Assembly (NCBI GenBank): GCA_035545555.1
Contig: DASZYD010000014.1
Span: 1-37,881 of the forward strand
Source of the DNA: JANWHZ01 sp035545555
Lineage (GTDB): Bacteria > Patescibacteriota > Saccharimonadia > Saccharimonadales > UBA4665
Reading direction: 5' to 3'
DNA: 37,881 bases
Shown here: positions 30,542 to 37,881 of the stretch, in pieces
Layout of the letters: each line of letters starts with the position of its first letter
Numbering within the stretch: the stretch's first letter is position 1
Made by a program: the position numbers and the translations under genes
Notes under the pieces: model-generated
What the model saw: only the letters and a program-made list of their open reading frames with translations
Told to the model about the DNA's origin: nothing
The model's database searches: none

Positions 30542-32136
30542 TGGTCAACGCTGATATGCCTCACTTTGTTGAAGGACTAGAGCAACCATATTTGCCCGAA
30601 CAGCTAGGGAGCGGTGAAACTAGCGTACCTATGTCTCAACAAGAGGTGACCCCGACCTCTGGTCTTGCCTTAATGGACGTACAGGCCGCGCCTCTGCTTA
30701 ACGCGAATAACGTTCGTACGAATGGCAGCAGCAATGGGACGCTAGCGATTGACCTGCACGAGGGCGCTCCGCACCGAGGGGGATTGTTAGAGCCTAAACG
30801 AAGAATGAGTGATGCCGCCCTAGTGTTCGAGATGGTGCCTGAGGATCCAGTGCGAGAGGCAAAATCACATATTCGAATTCTCAAATCTGATCACCCACAG
30901 TATGGTGCTGAGGTGGAAATAGCAGCGCAACGTCTATCGACTGATGTTTTTCTTGAGCGAAACTATATATCAAAGGATGAAGTGGCTGCCGGTGTTTACC
31001 TTGACCAGTATGCGCCCCGCTCAACATACTATCTCGCAAAAAACGGCATAAAGATTAGCACTGGGCGTCAGATTGCATGTGACAAGAAAGAGGGTATCCT
31101 CTCGCTGCCAACCGCAAAGTATTTCAGCGTTGACCCCGAAAAACTCGCTAATGTCGCGGGCGTCCCTAGCGTGGCTGACCTGAAAGCCAATGAAGTGGTA
31201 GAAATATCTGCTGTTGCCAAGGAGTTCATCAAGGGCGAGGAAGGCCAGGGCAGCAAAAAGCGAACGCTTACCGATCCGGATGCAGTAATCGCATTGTATT
31301 CGAGCATGATCCGTACATCAGTAGAGAAGGGGCAGAAGCTATGGATCATGAACGTTGATCCGCCCTTTGTGAGGTACCTCGGGATGATGATTGGCCAAAG
31401 CCAAGTGCATGTTCTGGGCGAGCCGCGAGAATATATGGGGCCTGCGACGGTTCCAATCGCCCTTAACCCTCAGGAGGTTGTGCGTCACCTTCTCTCAAGC
31501 CCAGAAACGGATGTACAAAGATATGCCGCAGGTCATGTACGCGAAGCGCTCAGTGGCCTTGACGATCGGAGAGTACCGAAGGGCCTGCGAGAACTCCTTG
31601 CAGAACAAGATATCCCGGTCGTGCACTATGCAGAATGGAAGCGGCTGGCAACTGATCCACACCTCATTGCGCAGCTAGGTATGCTGGCCTACTCGGCTAG
31701 CCGTGCTTGGCCTGCAAGTCAGGCGCCAGGCTTTGACGGTAATGTCTGGGCGCTATGGGGGATTGACGTAGGCACATCTCCATTCTATGTGTGGGGTTTG
31801 AAAGAAGCTTACACGGGCAAGAGTCCTCTTCGCAAGGCTTTAGGTGCGCTGATGGCTGCAGGTACGTTTATCGCCCCTTATGCATACTTTTATGGAGCGA
31901 ATAGCAAGCATGAATATCCATCCTATGTTAATGGCATAGTTGGAGCATTCGTCATCTCCGCGGTGGCTAACGAGGCACGTTCACGTATCGGCTATAACAA
32001 AAGGAAGTCGGCCCTCACAAAGGCACTCCTAGATGCGGCACCGAAACAAGAGGCAATAAGCCCAAGAGGGGCGATCAAAGGACTATTCTCCCATCTGCGG
32101 GCATCCGACCAGCCAGATCTAACCGCAGCCCGATGA
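30541..32136 (+). CDS. LuxI/FeeM-like GNAT-domain protein with C-terminal membrane segments
   Basis: 531 residues. Residues 1-90 are a polar, low-complexity N-terminus. Residues about 125-330 resemble the N-acyltransferase group of acyl-homoserine-lactone synthases and N-acyl amino acid synthases: VYLDQYAPRSTYYLAKNG, then LPTAKYFSVDPEKL, NEVVEISAVAKEF with a conserved Glu (E221), and ALYSSMIRTSVEKGQKLWIM, then an RYLGM and YMGPATVPIAL region. Residues about 395-480 hold hydrophobic stretches (WALWGIDVGTSPFYVWGL; ALGALMAAGTFIAPYAYFYGA; GIVGAFVISAVAN), so it is membrane bound. It may make or transfer an acyl group; this is a by-eye fold match. AGGAGG lies nine bases before the ATG. Confidence 0.55.
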   Translation: MVNADMPHFVEGLEQPYLPEQLGSGETSVPMSQQEVTPTSGLALMDVQAAPLLNANNVRTNGSSNGTLAIDLHEGAPHRGGLLEPKRRMSDAALVFEMVPEDPVREAKSHIRILKSDHPQYGAEVEIAAQRLSTDVFLERNYISKDEVAAGVYLDQYAPRSTYYLAKNGIKISTGRQIACDKKEGILSLPTAKYFSVDPEKLANVAGVPSVADLKANEVVEISAVAKEFIKGEEGQGSKKRTLTDPDAVIALYSSMIRTSVEKGQKLWIMNVDPPFVRYLGMMIGQSQVHVLGEPREYMGPATVPIALNPQEVVRHLLSSPETDVQRYAAGHVREALSGLDDRRVPKGLRELLAEQDIPVVHYAEWKRLATDPHLIAQLGMLAYSASRAWPASQAPGFDGNVWALWGIDVGTSPFYVWGLKEAYTGKSPLRKALGALMAAGTFIAPYAYFYGANSKHEYPSYVNGIVGAFVISAVANEARSRIGYNKRKSALTKALLDAAPKQEAISPRGAIKGLFSHLRASDQPDLTAAR

Positions 32137-32172
32137 CTGGAATGTTGTTGAGCTGATCGCTACAATGAGTTC

Positions 32173-34392
32173 ATGCTTAGTAGCGGTTCCCTGCTAGCCC
32201 TAACGACCGTCATAGCTCTGTTCGTAACCGTTGTTGTTTACCTTAGCCCAACGGTTAAGCAGACGACTAAGTTGGCTTTTGCGTTAACTACGGCAAGCCT
32301 CGCGCTTTGGAATGTCAATATCTATATCGCGGATACAGTACGCACCCACTTACTGCTCTGGAATGAGTTGATATTCTTGTGGCCAACAATAGGCGTAAGT
32401 GGGTGCTTTGCATTTATATCGCGCCTCCATGTTTCTACCTCTGATGAGGGCAAGTTTCTAGCCACTCACGCCCCACGGCAGCGCGCACTTTTAGCGGTCG
32501 CTATTCTGTTACAGATTGTTGCGATCGCTAGCAACAGGATTTTTGACAGTATTACTTATGATATTAAGGGTGGGACATATGTCTTTGTCCGTGGGCCCAT
32601 GTACCCTGTGTACGTAGTTGGCATACTCCTACTAATCGGAGTAATGATAGCTAGGATGGTTGTCAGCTATCGTTATAGCAACCTCCAGGAGCGGCATGCA
32701 GTCAAGATAGCAATTAGCGCGATTGTAGCGACGGCACTTTATGGCCTCATCAGCAACGTGCTTATCCCAGTAGCCACCAATAGTCAACAGTACATAGGTT
32801 TAGGCATGTTCTCACTTGACATCTTCTCTTTGGGCCTAGCAGTTAGCATCTTGCGTTACCATTTCTTGGATATTAAGGTTTACTCTTGGTCGGCGGCTGC
32901 ATATCTGAGCGGCTTATTCATCGTAACCCTACTATTCGTCACGCCGCTGATTATTATCGTGCTTCATCTGCTTCACCATAGCTTAACTATCACTCAATTT
33001 ATCGGGGTCGCCATCCTTAGCGGGCTATTACTAGCATTGTTACAATATCTACACCGGTTATTCAACAATTTAACGGCAAGGGTGTTCTTTAGGCAGCCGT
33101 ATGATCCACAGGACGTACTCGATGAGCTGAGCAATTTACTCGTACACACTGCAAATATGCAAACTATTCGTCAAGAAACAGCTGCTATTATCTCGGAGAC
33201 ACTCAGAGCGGACTTATGCGAGTATGCGTTATTCGCTGACCAAGTAAAGCGTGACGCTGAGTTGGCTAGAAAGATTGACGTATATAGCAGCATGAGTGGT
33301 CTCAACAGCATCGACACGAATAACATTTACGGCACCGAACCGGCCAGCCTAGTGAACGCACTTAAGACACGTGGGGTAGCTTTGGCGGTCAAGCTTCGTA
33401 CGACACATGAAGATCTCGGCTATATGCTGTTGGGTTATAAACAGTCGGGCGAAGCCTATTCTGAGCGAGATCAGCGTTTGCTAAGTGTGGCGGCAGATGA
33501 GATCGCTATCAGCCTGCAGAATGCGTTGCGGTTTGAGGAGATTCAGAATTTTAACGTACGACTGCAGCAAGAGGTGGACGAGAAGACTCGGGAGTTGCGG
33601 CGGAAGAATCAGCGGCTCATTGAATTGGATGAGACGAAAGACGACTTTATTAGTATGGCCAGCCACCAGTTGCGCACGCCGCTGACCAGCGTGAAGGGAT
33701 ATTTGAGCATGGTGCTGGAGGGGGATGCGGGCAAGCTGAACGCCACGCAGAACAAAATGCTCGGGCAGGCGTTTACCAGTTCGCAGCGGATGGTGTACCT
33801 CATCACCGACCTGCTGAATGTCTCGCGGCTGAAGACGGGCAAGTTTGTGATTGAATCAGCGCCGACCGATCTGAGCAAGATGATCCAGGAGGAGATGTCG
33901 CAGCTGATGGACACGGCCGAGGCGAAAAATCTGACGCTGACATACCACAAGCCGGCGACCTTCCCGCTGCTCATGCTTGACGGCGTAAAGACGCGGCAGG
34001 TGGTCATGAACTTTATTGATAATGCCATTTACTACACGCCGTCCGGCGGGCATATTGATATCGACCTGCTGGAGAAGCCGTCCACGATTGAGCTGCGGGT
34101 GATCGATGACGGCATTGGCGTGCCGCGGTCCGAGCAACACCACTTGTTTACGAAGTTTTATCGGGCCGCCAACGCACGCAAAGCCCGGCCGGACGGCACG
34201 GGGCTGGGCTTGTTCATGGCCAAGAAGGTGATCATTGCGGAGGGTGGCTCGATCATCTTCAGCAGCCGCGAGAACAAAGGCAGCACGTTCGGCTTTATCT
34301 TCTCCAAGTCGCGCCTGAAGGTACCGGATGCGCTGCTGCCGACCGGCGCTGCGCCAGACCCGGCCGCCAAAGTACCATCCCCCGCAGCGTAG
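32173..34392 (+). CDS. Histidine kinase with N-terminal 7TM-type sensor and GAF-like domain
   Basis: 739 residues. Eight or so N-terminal membrane helices (to about residue 290) form a HisKA_7TM/MASE-like sensor; a GAF-like region follows (about 310-460), then a coiled linker, the DHp domain with SMASHQLRTPLTSVKGYL (phosphoacceptor H498), N-box FIDNAIYYTP and the glycine box GTGLGLFMAKK, and a Pro/Ala tail. It should phosphorylate a receiver protein such as the two near 27.2-28.0 kb. TACAAT at 32161-32166 puts the transcription start exactly on the ATG (leaderless). The sensor half looks AT-richer than the kinase half. It follows the GNAT-membrane gene with 36 nt between them. Confidence 0.92.
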   Translation: MLSSGSLLALTTVIALFVTVVVYLSPTVKQTTKLAFALTTASLALWNVNIYIADTVRTHLLLWNELIFLWPTIGVSGCFAFISRLHVSTSDEGKFLATHAPRQRALLAVAILLQIVAIASNRIFDSITYDIKGGTYVFVRGPMYPVYVVGILLLIGVMIARMVVSYRYSNLQERHAVKIAISAIVATALYGLISNVLIPVATNSQQYIGLGMFSLDIFSLGLAVSILRYHFLDIKVYSWSAAAYLSGLFIVTLLFVTPLIIIVLHLLHHSLTITQFIGVAILSGLLLALLQYLHRLFNNLTARVFFRQPYDPQDVLDELSNLLVHTANMQTIRQETAAIISETLRADLCEYALFADQVKRDAELARKIDVYSSMSGLNSIDTNNIYGTEPASLVNALKTRGVALAVKLRTTHEDLGYMLLGYKQSGEAYSERDQRLLSVAADEIAISLQNALRFEEIQNFNVRLQQEVDEKTRELRRKNQRLIELDETKDDFISMASHQLRTPLTSVKGYLSMVLEGDAGKLNATQNKMLGQAFTSSQRMVYLITDLLNVSRLKTGKFVIESAPTDLSKMIQEEMSQLMDTAEAKNLTLTYHKPATFPLLMLDGVKTRQVVMNFIDNAIYYTPSGGHIDIDLLEKPSTIELRVIDDGIGVPRSEQHHLFTKFYRAANARKARPDGTGLGLFMAKKVIIAEGGSIIFSSRENKGSTFGFIFSKSRLKVPDALLPTGAAPDPAAKVPSPAA

Positions 34393-34405
34393 CTGTGGAT
34401 AACGT

Positions 34406-34434
34406 TTGCCGACCGGCGCGAAAGGTGCTATAAC
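34406..34434 (+). promoter_or_regulatory. Promoter after the histidine kinase gene
   Basis: TTGCCG (34406-34411), 17-nt spacer, TATAAC (34429-34434), followed by T; predicted start 34441. It drives the short unit that ends at the terminator 34486-34514. Confidence 0.5.
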
Positions 34435-34437
34435 TGG

Positions 34438-34516
34438 AGTCAGTTTTTAGAGCATTGACTGACCGCTCGTGAAACTTGTGTGCTTGATGACCCTGGCGTG
34501 CCGGGGTCATCTTTCT
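34438..34516 (+). ncRNA. Candidate small RNA (about 75-80 nt)
   Basis: Between a TTGCCG-N17-TATAAC promoter and an intrinsic terminator there is no coding frame. GTCAGT and ACTGAC form a stem at about 34439-34472, then the terminator hairpin. The unit sits between the kinase gene and the convergent Cys-rich gene. The alternative is that it is only the kinase gene's 3' end with its terminator. Confidence 0.4.
34486..34514 (+). terminator. Intrinsic terminator downstream of the histidine kinase
   Basis: GATGACCC (34486-34493) pairs with GGGTCATC (34504-34511), with GG/CC inside, followed by TTTCT. It separates the kinase from the convergent gene. Confidence 0.75.
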
Positions 34517-35006
34517 ATTCCGGGCAGATATAGGCAGTGGTACCGGTCATAGCGGGCGCACAGTATGCACAGGCAATCTGTGGTGCGGTGCCGGCCGACA
34601 TGGGGCAGACGTAGTGGTAGCCGCCGTGGCAAACCGGGCAGACTGGGCGGCACGCCGTGCTACCATCAGTCGCCCTACAGGGCGCGGGCGTAGTCGTCGG
34701 CGGTTGCGCGGGTGCGGGGTCAGCCGACACTGCTGGCGGGCCGGCAACTGCGTTGCCGCCGGCCGCTGTGTCGGACGTTGCCGCCGGCCTGGTGGCGGGC
34801 ACCGGCTGTTGAACTGTGTCGGCGCTGCTGCCGACCTGTATGAACTCGCGCGTGTTGCTGCCGGCGTGCGGCACGTTGGCCAAAAAGACGCTGCCGCTGA
34901 GCACCACCAGAAGTGCATAAAACAGCACGGTCGAGCCGGTCTGGACTGTTTGGACCGCCTGCTTCAAGACATCCTTGGCTGCCGCTGCGATACGCATAGC
35001 CATCAT
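34515..35006 (-). CDS. Membrane-anchored Pro/Ala/Thr-rich protein with Cys-rich tail
   Basis: 163 residues: a short polar N-terminus, one membrane helix (STVLFYALLVVLSGSVFLA), a low-complexity Pro/Ala/Thr linker (about 60-110), and a Cys-rich end with CRPVCPVCHGGYHYVCPM and ACAYCAP, several C-x2-C pairs able to bind zinc or form disulfides. No family recognised. The sequence AGGAGG lies three to six bases before the first two ATG codons; the first or second may be used. If the tail is outside the cell it is more likely to hold disulfides or bind metal. Confidence 0.65.
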   Translation of the reverse strand: MMAMRIAAAAKDVLKQAVQTVQTGSTVLFYALLVVLSGSVFLANVPHAGSNTREFIQVGSSADTVQQPVPATRPAATSDTAAGGNAVAGPPAVSADPAPAQPPTTTPAPCRATDGSTACRPVCPVCHGGYHYVCPMSAGTAPQIACAYCAPAMTGTTAYICPE

Positions 35007-35122
35007 TTTCCTCCTCTCAGCATAGCCGTCAAGAAAGATTCCGGCAGAGTTGCCCCGCGCGCGGCCGGTTGGCGTTGTGCTACACTAGCAGAGTAGCGCA
35101 ATGAAACAGGTGGGCCAAGGAC

Positions 35123-36421
35123 GTGTTTACCAAGCAGACAATCCGGGATATTGATCTAGAGGGCAAGACAGTACTGCTGCGCACCGACTATAACGTGCCG
35201 CTCGACCACGGCCGCATTACTGATGATTACCGTATCAGGAAGTCGCTGCCGACGGTGCAATATCTGCTGGAAAAACACGTCCGGCTTATTATCTGCTCAC
35301 ATCTCGGACGGCCGGACGGCAAACCGAACCCGGAGGAGAGTCTCTTCCCGGTGGCAAAACGATTGGGCGAACTGCTGGGCGCCGACAAGGTGACGTTCGC
35401 GCGTGACTGCATCGGCCCGGAGGCGGAGAAGGCGGCCACGGCGTTAGAGCCCGGCCACGTGCTGCTGCTGGAGAACCTACGCTTCCACCCTGGGGAAGAA
35501 CAGAACGATGCCGGGTTTGCTGCGCAACTGGCCACGTTGGCACAGGTGTTCGTGCAGGATGGCTTTGGGGTGGTGCACCGTGCACATGCCAGCACCGAGG
35601 CGATTACTCACTTGCTGCCCAGCGTGGCGGGCCTGCTGCTCGAGAAAGAGGTGGATACTATCACCGAGGTGATGACCAATCCCAAGCGGCCGCTGATGGC
35701 GGTGATTGGCGGTGCTAAGATTTCCGACAAGATTGCTATTCTACACAAGTTTATCGAGATTGCCGACGTGATTGCCGTCGGCGGTGCCATGGCCAATACA
35801 TTCCTGGCGGCCAAAGATATCCAAACGGCCAAGAGCATGATTGAGCCGGATGACATCAGTGTTGCTAAGGACATCATCGCCAAGGCGCGGGAGCGGCAGA
35901 AGCGCGAGCATTTTATCTTTTACCTGCCGCAAGACGGCGTGGTGGCGCACAAGATCGACAAGGCTGCGCCAACGCGGATTGTGGATTGGAGCGCTCATGT
36001 CATCAGCGACATCGAAAGCTATCCCAAGCGGCCGCCGCACGAAGCGTCACAGATACAGCCCGACGAGATGATTCTGGACATCGGGCCGTTCTCCGGCTCG
36101 TTCGTTGCCGGCAGTATGCAGCTGGCCAACACGGTGATCTGGAACGGCTCGATGGGCGTGACCGAAACGGCGGGGCTGCAGGGGCCGGTCGGGCCCTATG
36201 CGCATGGTACGGAGCTGGTCGTCGAAGCCATGCTGGGCCAGTTCGGCCACCGGCCGTTCAGTGTGGTGGGCGGCGGTGACACGGTCGGCTATGTGGAGCA
36301 GCGCGGCCTGGTTGATGCCTTTGACCATGTGTCGACCGGCGGCGGTGCCAGCCTGGAACTGATGGCCGGCCGCACGTTGCCCGGCGTCGAGGCACTGATG
36401 AACAAAGATGGGGTACAATAA
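35123..36421 (+). CDS. pgk: Phosphoglycerate kinase
   Basis: 432 residues, slightly longer than the usual 390-400. VLLRTDYNVPLDHGRITDDYR, here cut to RTDYNVPL and DDYRIRKSLPT, HLGRPDGK, LLLENLRFHPGEE, VIGGAKISDKI and the ATP-site region VVGGGDTVGYVEQRG with STGGGASLELM are all present. It makes ATP from 1,3-bisphosphoglycerate in glycolysis. GTG is the start; TGCTACACT (TACACT 35081-35086) predicts a leader of about 30 nt, which contains a small out-of-frame ATG frame (35101-35154) overlapping the start. tpiA follows after 11 nt. Confidence 0.97.
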   Translation: MFTKQTIRDIDLEGKTVLLRTDYNVPLDHGRITDDYRIRKSLPTVQYLLEKHVRLIICSHLGRPDGKPNPEESLFPVAKRLGELLGADKVTFARDCIGPEAEKAATALEPGHVLLLENLRFHPGEEQNDAGFAAQLATLAQVFVQDGFGVVHRAHASTEAITHLLPSVAGLLLEKEVDTITEVMTNPKRPLMAVIGGAKISDKIAILHKFIEIADVIAVGGAMANTFLAAKDIQTAKSMIEPDDISVAKDIIAKARERQKREHFIFYLPQDGVVAHKIDKAAPTRIVDWSAHVISDIESYPKRPPHEASQIQPDEMILDIGPFSGSFVAGSMQLANTVIWNGSMGVTETAGLQGPVGPYAHGTELVVEAMLGQFGHRPFSVVGGGDTVGYVEQRGLVDAFDHVSTGGGASLELMAGRTLPGVEALMNKDGVQ

Positions 36422-36432
36422 CCGTAAGCACC

Positions 36433-37227
36433 ATGCGTAAAGTGATGATCGCCGGCAACTGGAAAATGCACCTGAATGTACAGGCGGCGAGTTTGCTGGT
36501 GCACCGGTTGAATGAGCGGATTCCGGTGCACCGGGATGTCGAAGTCGTGCTGGCGCCGAGCACGCTTGGCCTGCAGCCGCTCTCGCTTGAGATTGACCGG
36601 CGTAAGTTCCGTCTGAGCGCCCAGGACGCGTTTTACAAAGATGAGGGCGCGTATACCGGCGAAGTCAGCTTTACGATGCTGCGCGATCTCGTGCACTACA
36701 GCATCATCGGCCACTCCGAGCGGCGGATTTACTTCCACGACACGCTTGAGGTGGTACGCGACAAAATGGCGGCCGCTATCCGCAATAAGATCACCCCTAT
36801 CTTATGCATCGGCGAGACGCAGGAAGAGCGCCGTAATGGTGAGACGAAGCAGGTATTGCATGACCAACTGACCACAGCACTCAGCAATCTGACCGCTGAC
36901 GATGTCGAACGACTGGTAGTCGCCTATGAGCCGGTGTGGGCCATTAGTACCTTTGGCGGTATACTGGCCAAGCCGTATGAAGCCGAAGAAGCGATGCGCC
37001 GGGTGCGCTACGAGATCAGGGAGCTGTACGGTGAGCGGGCGGCCGAAGGGGTACGCATTCTCTATGGCGGCAGCGTGGACGAGCAGATCGCGCGCGGCTA
37101 CCTGGAGCTGGACGACTGCGACGGCGCGCTGGTGGGCGCGGCCAGTCTGAATTATCACAAGTTTACGGCCATTGTGGACACGGCCTACCGGCTGGTACAA
37201 GAGCAGCGCAAGGAAGGGAACGGGTAA
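36433..37227 (+). CDS. tpiA: Triosephosphate isomerase
   Basis: 264 residues. GNWKMH (8-13) supplies Asn and the catalytic Lys, GHSERR (93-98) the catalytic His, YEPVWA (165-170) the catalytic Glu, and YGGSV the phosphate loop. The flexible lid after YEPVWA, usually IGTGKTA, reads ISTFGGILA, an altered form. It interconverts dihydroxyacetone phosphate and glyceraldehyde 3-phosphate. It lies 11 nt after pgk; a TACAAT over the pgk stop (36414-36419) could give a second start with a 7-nt leader. It overlaps the next gene by one base (TAATG). Confidence 0.95.
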   Translation: MRKVMIAGNWKMHLNVQAASLLVHRLNERIPVHRDVEVVLAPSTLGLQPLSLEIDRRKFRLSAQDAFYKDEGAYTGEVSFTMLRDLVHYSIIGHSERRIYFHDTLEVVRDKMAAAIRNKITPILCIGETQEERRNGETKQVLHDQLTTALSNLTADDVERLVVAYEPVWAISTFGGILAKPYEAEEAMRRVRYEIRELYGERAAEGVRILYGGSVDEQIARGYLELDDCDGALVGAASLNYHKFTAIVDTAYRLVQEQRKEGNG

Positions 37228-37881
37228 TGGCTGACACGAAAACCACGCCGAGCAAGCCGCGCAAAGTGATTGATATAACCGAGCCGGGCAAAAGCGCGCC
37301 GCCGAGCAGCGGCAAGCCGATTATCGTGACCAACCGCCCGGTACTCAGACAGGACCCCATGATGGTGCCAACCGCGCCCGACTTGCCCGCGACCGACCCG
37401 GCACCTGCCACGTCGCACACGGCGAGGCCGATCCAGCCGCCTGGCCGTTCGATCGATTCGCTGCTGGCGGCTGCCCCTGCCCAGCCGCCCAAGAAGCCCG
37501 CCAAGGCTGATGCTACTCCACCCGTGCAACCGACAGCTGCCAAACCGGCAATAGCACTGGATGCTCCTGCAGTACCAGTTTCGCCGGCGACGGCTGTGGT
37601 AGCGGCAAAGCCGGATGCGGCCGTTCCCGCGGCATCGCCTGCCAAAGCTACTCCCGCCACGCCCGCGGCGCCATCGGCGGATGGCGCGTCACCTGCTGCA
37701 GCGTCCACCCCCAGCGCTTCCGCACCGGCAGCCCCTGCGCCTGCCACGGAACCGGCCGCCAGCTCATCCATACCTGAGGAAGAATCGGCAACTGCCGGTG
37801 CAGGCGAGGCAGGTCCGGGCGATGCACAGCTTGCCCCGAACAAGGCGCTTGAAGATGCCAAGAAAAAAGCCGACGAAGAAA
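37227..37881 (+). CDS. Pro/Ala-rich low-complexity protein, cut by right edge
   Basis: The frame opens with ATG overlapping the tpiA TAA (TAATG) and stays open to the window edge, at least 218 residues. The first 45 residues look conserved and structured (KPRKVIDITEPGKSA, then KPIIVTNRPVLRQDPMMV); the rest is Pro/Ala/Thr/Ser-rich and ends with a charged stretch (ALEDAKKKADEE). There is no membrane helix in the visible part. It may continue into a membrane or coiled-coil segment. It is co-translated with tpiA. Confidence 0.7.
   Translation, partial: MADTKTTPSKPRKVIDITEPGKSAPPSSGKPIIVTNRPVLRQDPMMVPTAPDLPATDPAPATSHTARPIQPPGRSIDSLLAAAPAQPPKKPAKADATPPVQPTAAKPAIALDAPAVPVSPATAVVAAKPDAAVPAASPAKATPATPAAPSADGASPAAASTPSASAPAAPAPATEPAASSSIPEEESATAGAGEAGPGDAQLAPNKALEDAKKKADEE

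Noticed and set aside
37163..37861. Long antisense Ala/Gly-rich frame at the right edge
   Set aside because: It is the complement of the Pro/Ala-rich gene that overlaps the tpiA stop as TAATG.
1..37881. Recoded UGA (as in Gracilibacteria or Absconditabacteria)
   Set aside because: TGA ends several conserved genes at the right place and no conserved gene has an in-frame TGA.
1..37881. CRISPR arrays, insertion sequences or prophage genes
   Set aside because: No regularly spaced repeats, transposase or phage structural genes are visible.

Overview
The window looks like a chromosomal segment of a small-genome Patescibacteria (CPR) bacterium, most probably Candidatus Saccharibacteria. The grounds are very dense gene packing, first genes of operons with almost no 5' leader, single-domain CheY-like regulators, an HTH-MurA fusion, MurD/MurL in place of ordinary D-Glu handling, and a pgk-tpiA pair followed by a Pro/Ala-rich protein. 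The genetic code is standard: TGA acts as a stop and Trp is TGG. The lineage is an inference from gene content, not from a marker phylogeny. No phage, insertion sequence or CRISPR array is visible.

Layout. 1-1400: 3' part of a GntR/YtrA-like regulator with its operator, an AT-richer ribbon-helix-helix/PIN toxin-antitoxin pair and tRNA-Arg(CCG). 1470-5020: a spermidine-synthase-like protein, a phospholipase-D-like protein, small membrane proteins, a PadR regulator with its partner membrane protein, and a DoxX-like protein. 5080-8360: a cupredoxin, a YdeI/OmdA-like protein, tRNA-Arg(TCG), folC and small membrane proteins. 8360-8930: a region with a probable structured RNA (about 180 nt) and a 37-aa microprotein. 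9030-11740: a metal-resistance operon (CsoR-family repressor, SHOCT protein, CPH-type P1B ATPase) with a visible operator. 11790-21700: sortase, uppP, HTH regulators, HTH-murA fusion, glyA, mgtA-type Mg ATPase, murB and mraY. 21790-27180: a P-loop kinase, an HD phosphohydrolase, tRNA-Lys, folD, and a murD-murL pair. 27200-34520: two receiver-only response regulators, two tandem DUF2156 GNAT proteins, a 34-aa leader peptide coupled to a LuxI/FeeM-like GNAT-membrane protein, a 7TM histidine kinase and short RNA-like units. 34515-37881: a Cys-rich membrane protein, pgk, tpiA and the start of a Pro/Ala-rich protein.

How the genes work together. The peptidoglycan genes (murA, murB, murD, murL, mraY, uppP) plus a sortase describe a Gram-positive-type wall in which L-Glu is probably added first and then epimerised on the nucleotide precursor. 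glyA, folD and folC form a small one-carbon/folate set. The 28.1-34.4 kb block has two copies of one regulatory layout (GTGA-N6-TCAC box, 6 nt, -35, short structured leader, intrinsic terminator) in front of acyl/aminoacyl-transferase-like genes. It is the best candidate here for an undescribed system.

A window-wide pattern is that at least nine start codons lie exactly where transcription should begin (12 nt from the first base of a -10 hexamer), and about nine more lie within 1-6 nt of it. Genes inside operons instead carry Shine-Dalgarno sequences. This implies that leaderless mRNA is the normal mode for first genes here.
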